In this document: in pieces, positions 5,684-5,831 of the stretch
How the letters are laid out: every line of letters begins with the position of its first letter
Numbering within the stretch: position 1 is the first letter of the stretch
Assembly (NCBI GenBank): GCA_028282045.1
Contig: JANQIS010000262.1
Span: forward strand, 1-5,831
Source: Gammaproteobacteria bacterium
GTDB taxonomy: Bacteria; Pseudomonadota; Gammaproteobacteria; Francisellales; CACEW01
Reading direction: 5' to 3'
Length of the DNA: 5,831 bases
Position numbers and translations under genes: made by a program
Notes under the pieces: model-generated
The model's database searches: none
The model's input: the letters and a program-made list of their open reading frames with translations, nothing else
Told to the model about the DNA's origin: nothing

Positions 5684-5723
5684 AAAAAGCAGAAGGTAAG
5701 CGGCTGGGTTGCTTATCTTCTGC
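5684..5723 (-). terminator. Terminator-like hairpin with T run between tRNA-Tyr and tRNA-Gly
   Basis: In the transcript strand GCAGAAGATAAGC (5723-5711), a 9-nt loop, and GCTTACCTTCTGC (5701-5689) form a 13-position stem with a single A-C mismatch. The stem is followed at once by TTTTT (5688-5684). This is the shape of an intrinsic terminator or attenuator, though it lies inside a tRNA operon only 14 nt before tRNA-Gly. Because of the mismatch and short T run it may be leaky, or may serve as a processing hairpin. On the opposite strand the stem would pair fully (G-U in place of A-C), but no T run follows there. Confidence 0.5.
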
Positions 5724-5744
5724 CCTAAGCATATACACAAATCA

Positions 5745-5829
5745 TGGTGGAGGGGGTAGGATTCGAACCTACGAAGGCTGAGCCGTCTGATTTACAGTCA
5801 GATCCCTTTGGCCACTCGGGCACCCCTCC
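5745..5829 (-). tRNA. tRNA-Tyr (anticodon GTA)
   Basis: An 85-nt class II tRNA with encoded CCA, ending two bases from the window edge. The acceptor GGAGGGG pairs with CCCCTCC, with discriminator A. The D arm is CCCGAGTGGCCAAAGGG. The anticodon stem TCTGA/TCAGA encloses CTGTAAA, with anticodon GTA at 5795-5793. The long variable arm typical of bacterial tRNA-Tyr lies between anticodon and T arms, and the T loop is TTCGAAT. It is the first tRNA visible in this cluster; its promoter, and any tRNA further upstream such as the E. coli thrU equivalent, are outside the window. Confidence 0.97.
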
Positions 5830-5831
5830 GA

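Noticed and set aside
5724..5744. Possible promoter (-10-like TATATG/TATGCT) just after tRNA-Tyr
   Set aside because: No acceptable -35 box at the right distance, since it would fall in the tRNA-Tyr 3' end, and any transcript would run straight into the terminator-like hairpin.

Overview
The window is a stretch of the translation-machinery core of a proteobacterium, almost certainly a gammaproteobacterium. Every recognised gene lies on the minus strand, so transcription runs from high to low coordinates. The grounds for the taxonomic call are the S10 gene order, the gammaproteobacterial character of EF-Tu (396 aa), L16 and S3, CCA ends encoded in all three tRNA genes, and the tRNA-Tyr/Gly/Thr-tuf arrangement. 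Base composition looks intermediate. I cannot name a genus from the sequence alone.

Layout in transcription order. (1) 5829-5463: three tRNA genes, Tyr(GTA), Gly(TCC) and Thr(GGT), separated by spacers of 75 and 57 nt that each hold a long imperfect hairpin. (2) 5414-4224: tuf, encoding EF-Tu. (3) 4210-1: the head of the S10 operon, rpsJ, rplC, rplD, rplW, rplB, rpsS, rplV, rpsC and the first 21 codons of rplP, which runs off the window. Gaps are 2-17 nt, or a 4-nt overlap at rplD/rplW. The one exception is an 89-nt spacer between rpsJ and rplC. No stretch of 300 bases lacks a gene.

The products work together: EF-Tu delivers aminoacyl-tRNAs, three of which are encoded just upstream, to ribosomes whose S10, S19, S3, L3, L4, L23, L2, L22 and L16 proteins follow. 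Tight spacing and a Shine-Dalgarno sequence before each start imply one long, translationally coupled transcript from tuf onwards. Its promoter must lie upstream of the window or be read through from the tRNAs; I see no convincing promoter inside.

The genes are ordinary; the points of interest are architectural. A tuf gene with the upstream context typical of tufB (the tRNA cluster) has the downstream context typical of tufA (rpsJ). This is either a real rearrangement or single-tuf state, or an assembly collapse of two tuf copies. This tuf also has codon usage clearly unlike the eight complete ribosomal-protein genes beside it. There is no room for an S10 leader of the E. coli type, and a terminator-like hairpin with a T run sits between tRNA-Tyr and tRNA-Gly. 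I found no sign of a new biological system, mobile element or CRISPR array.
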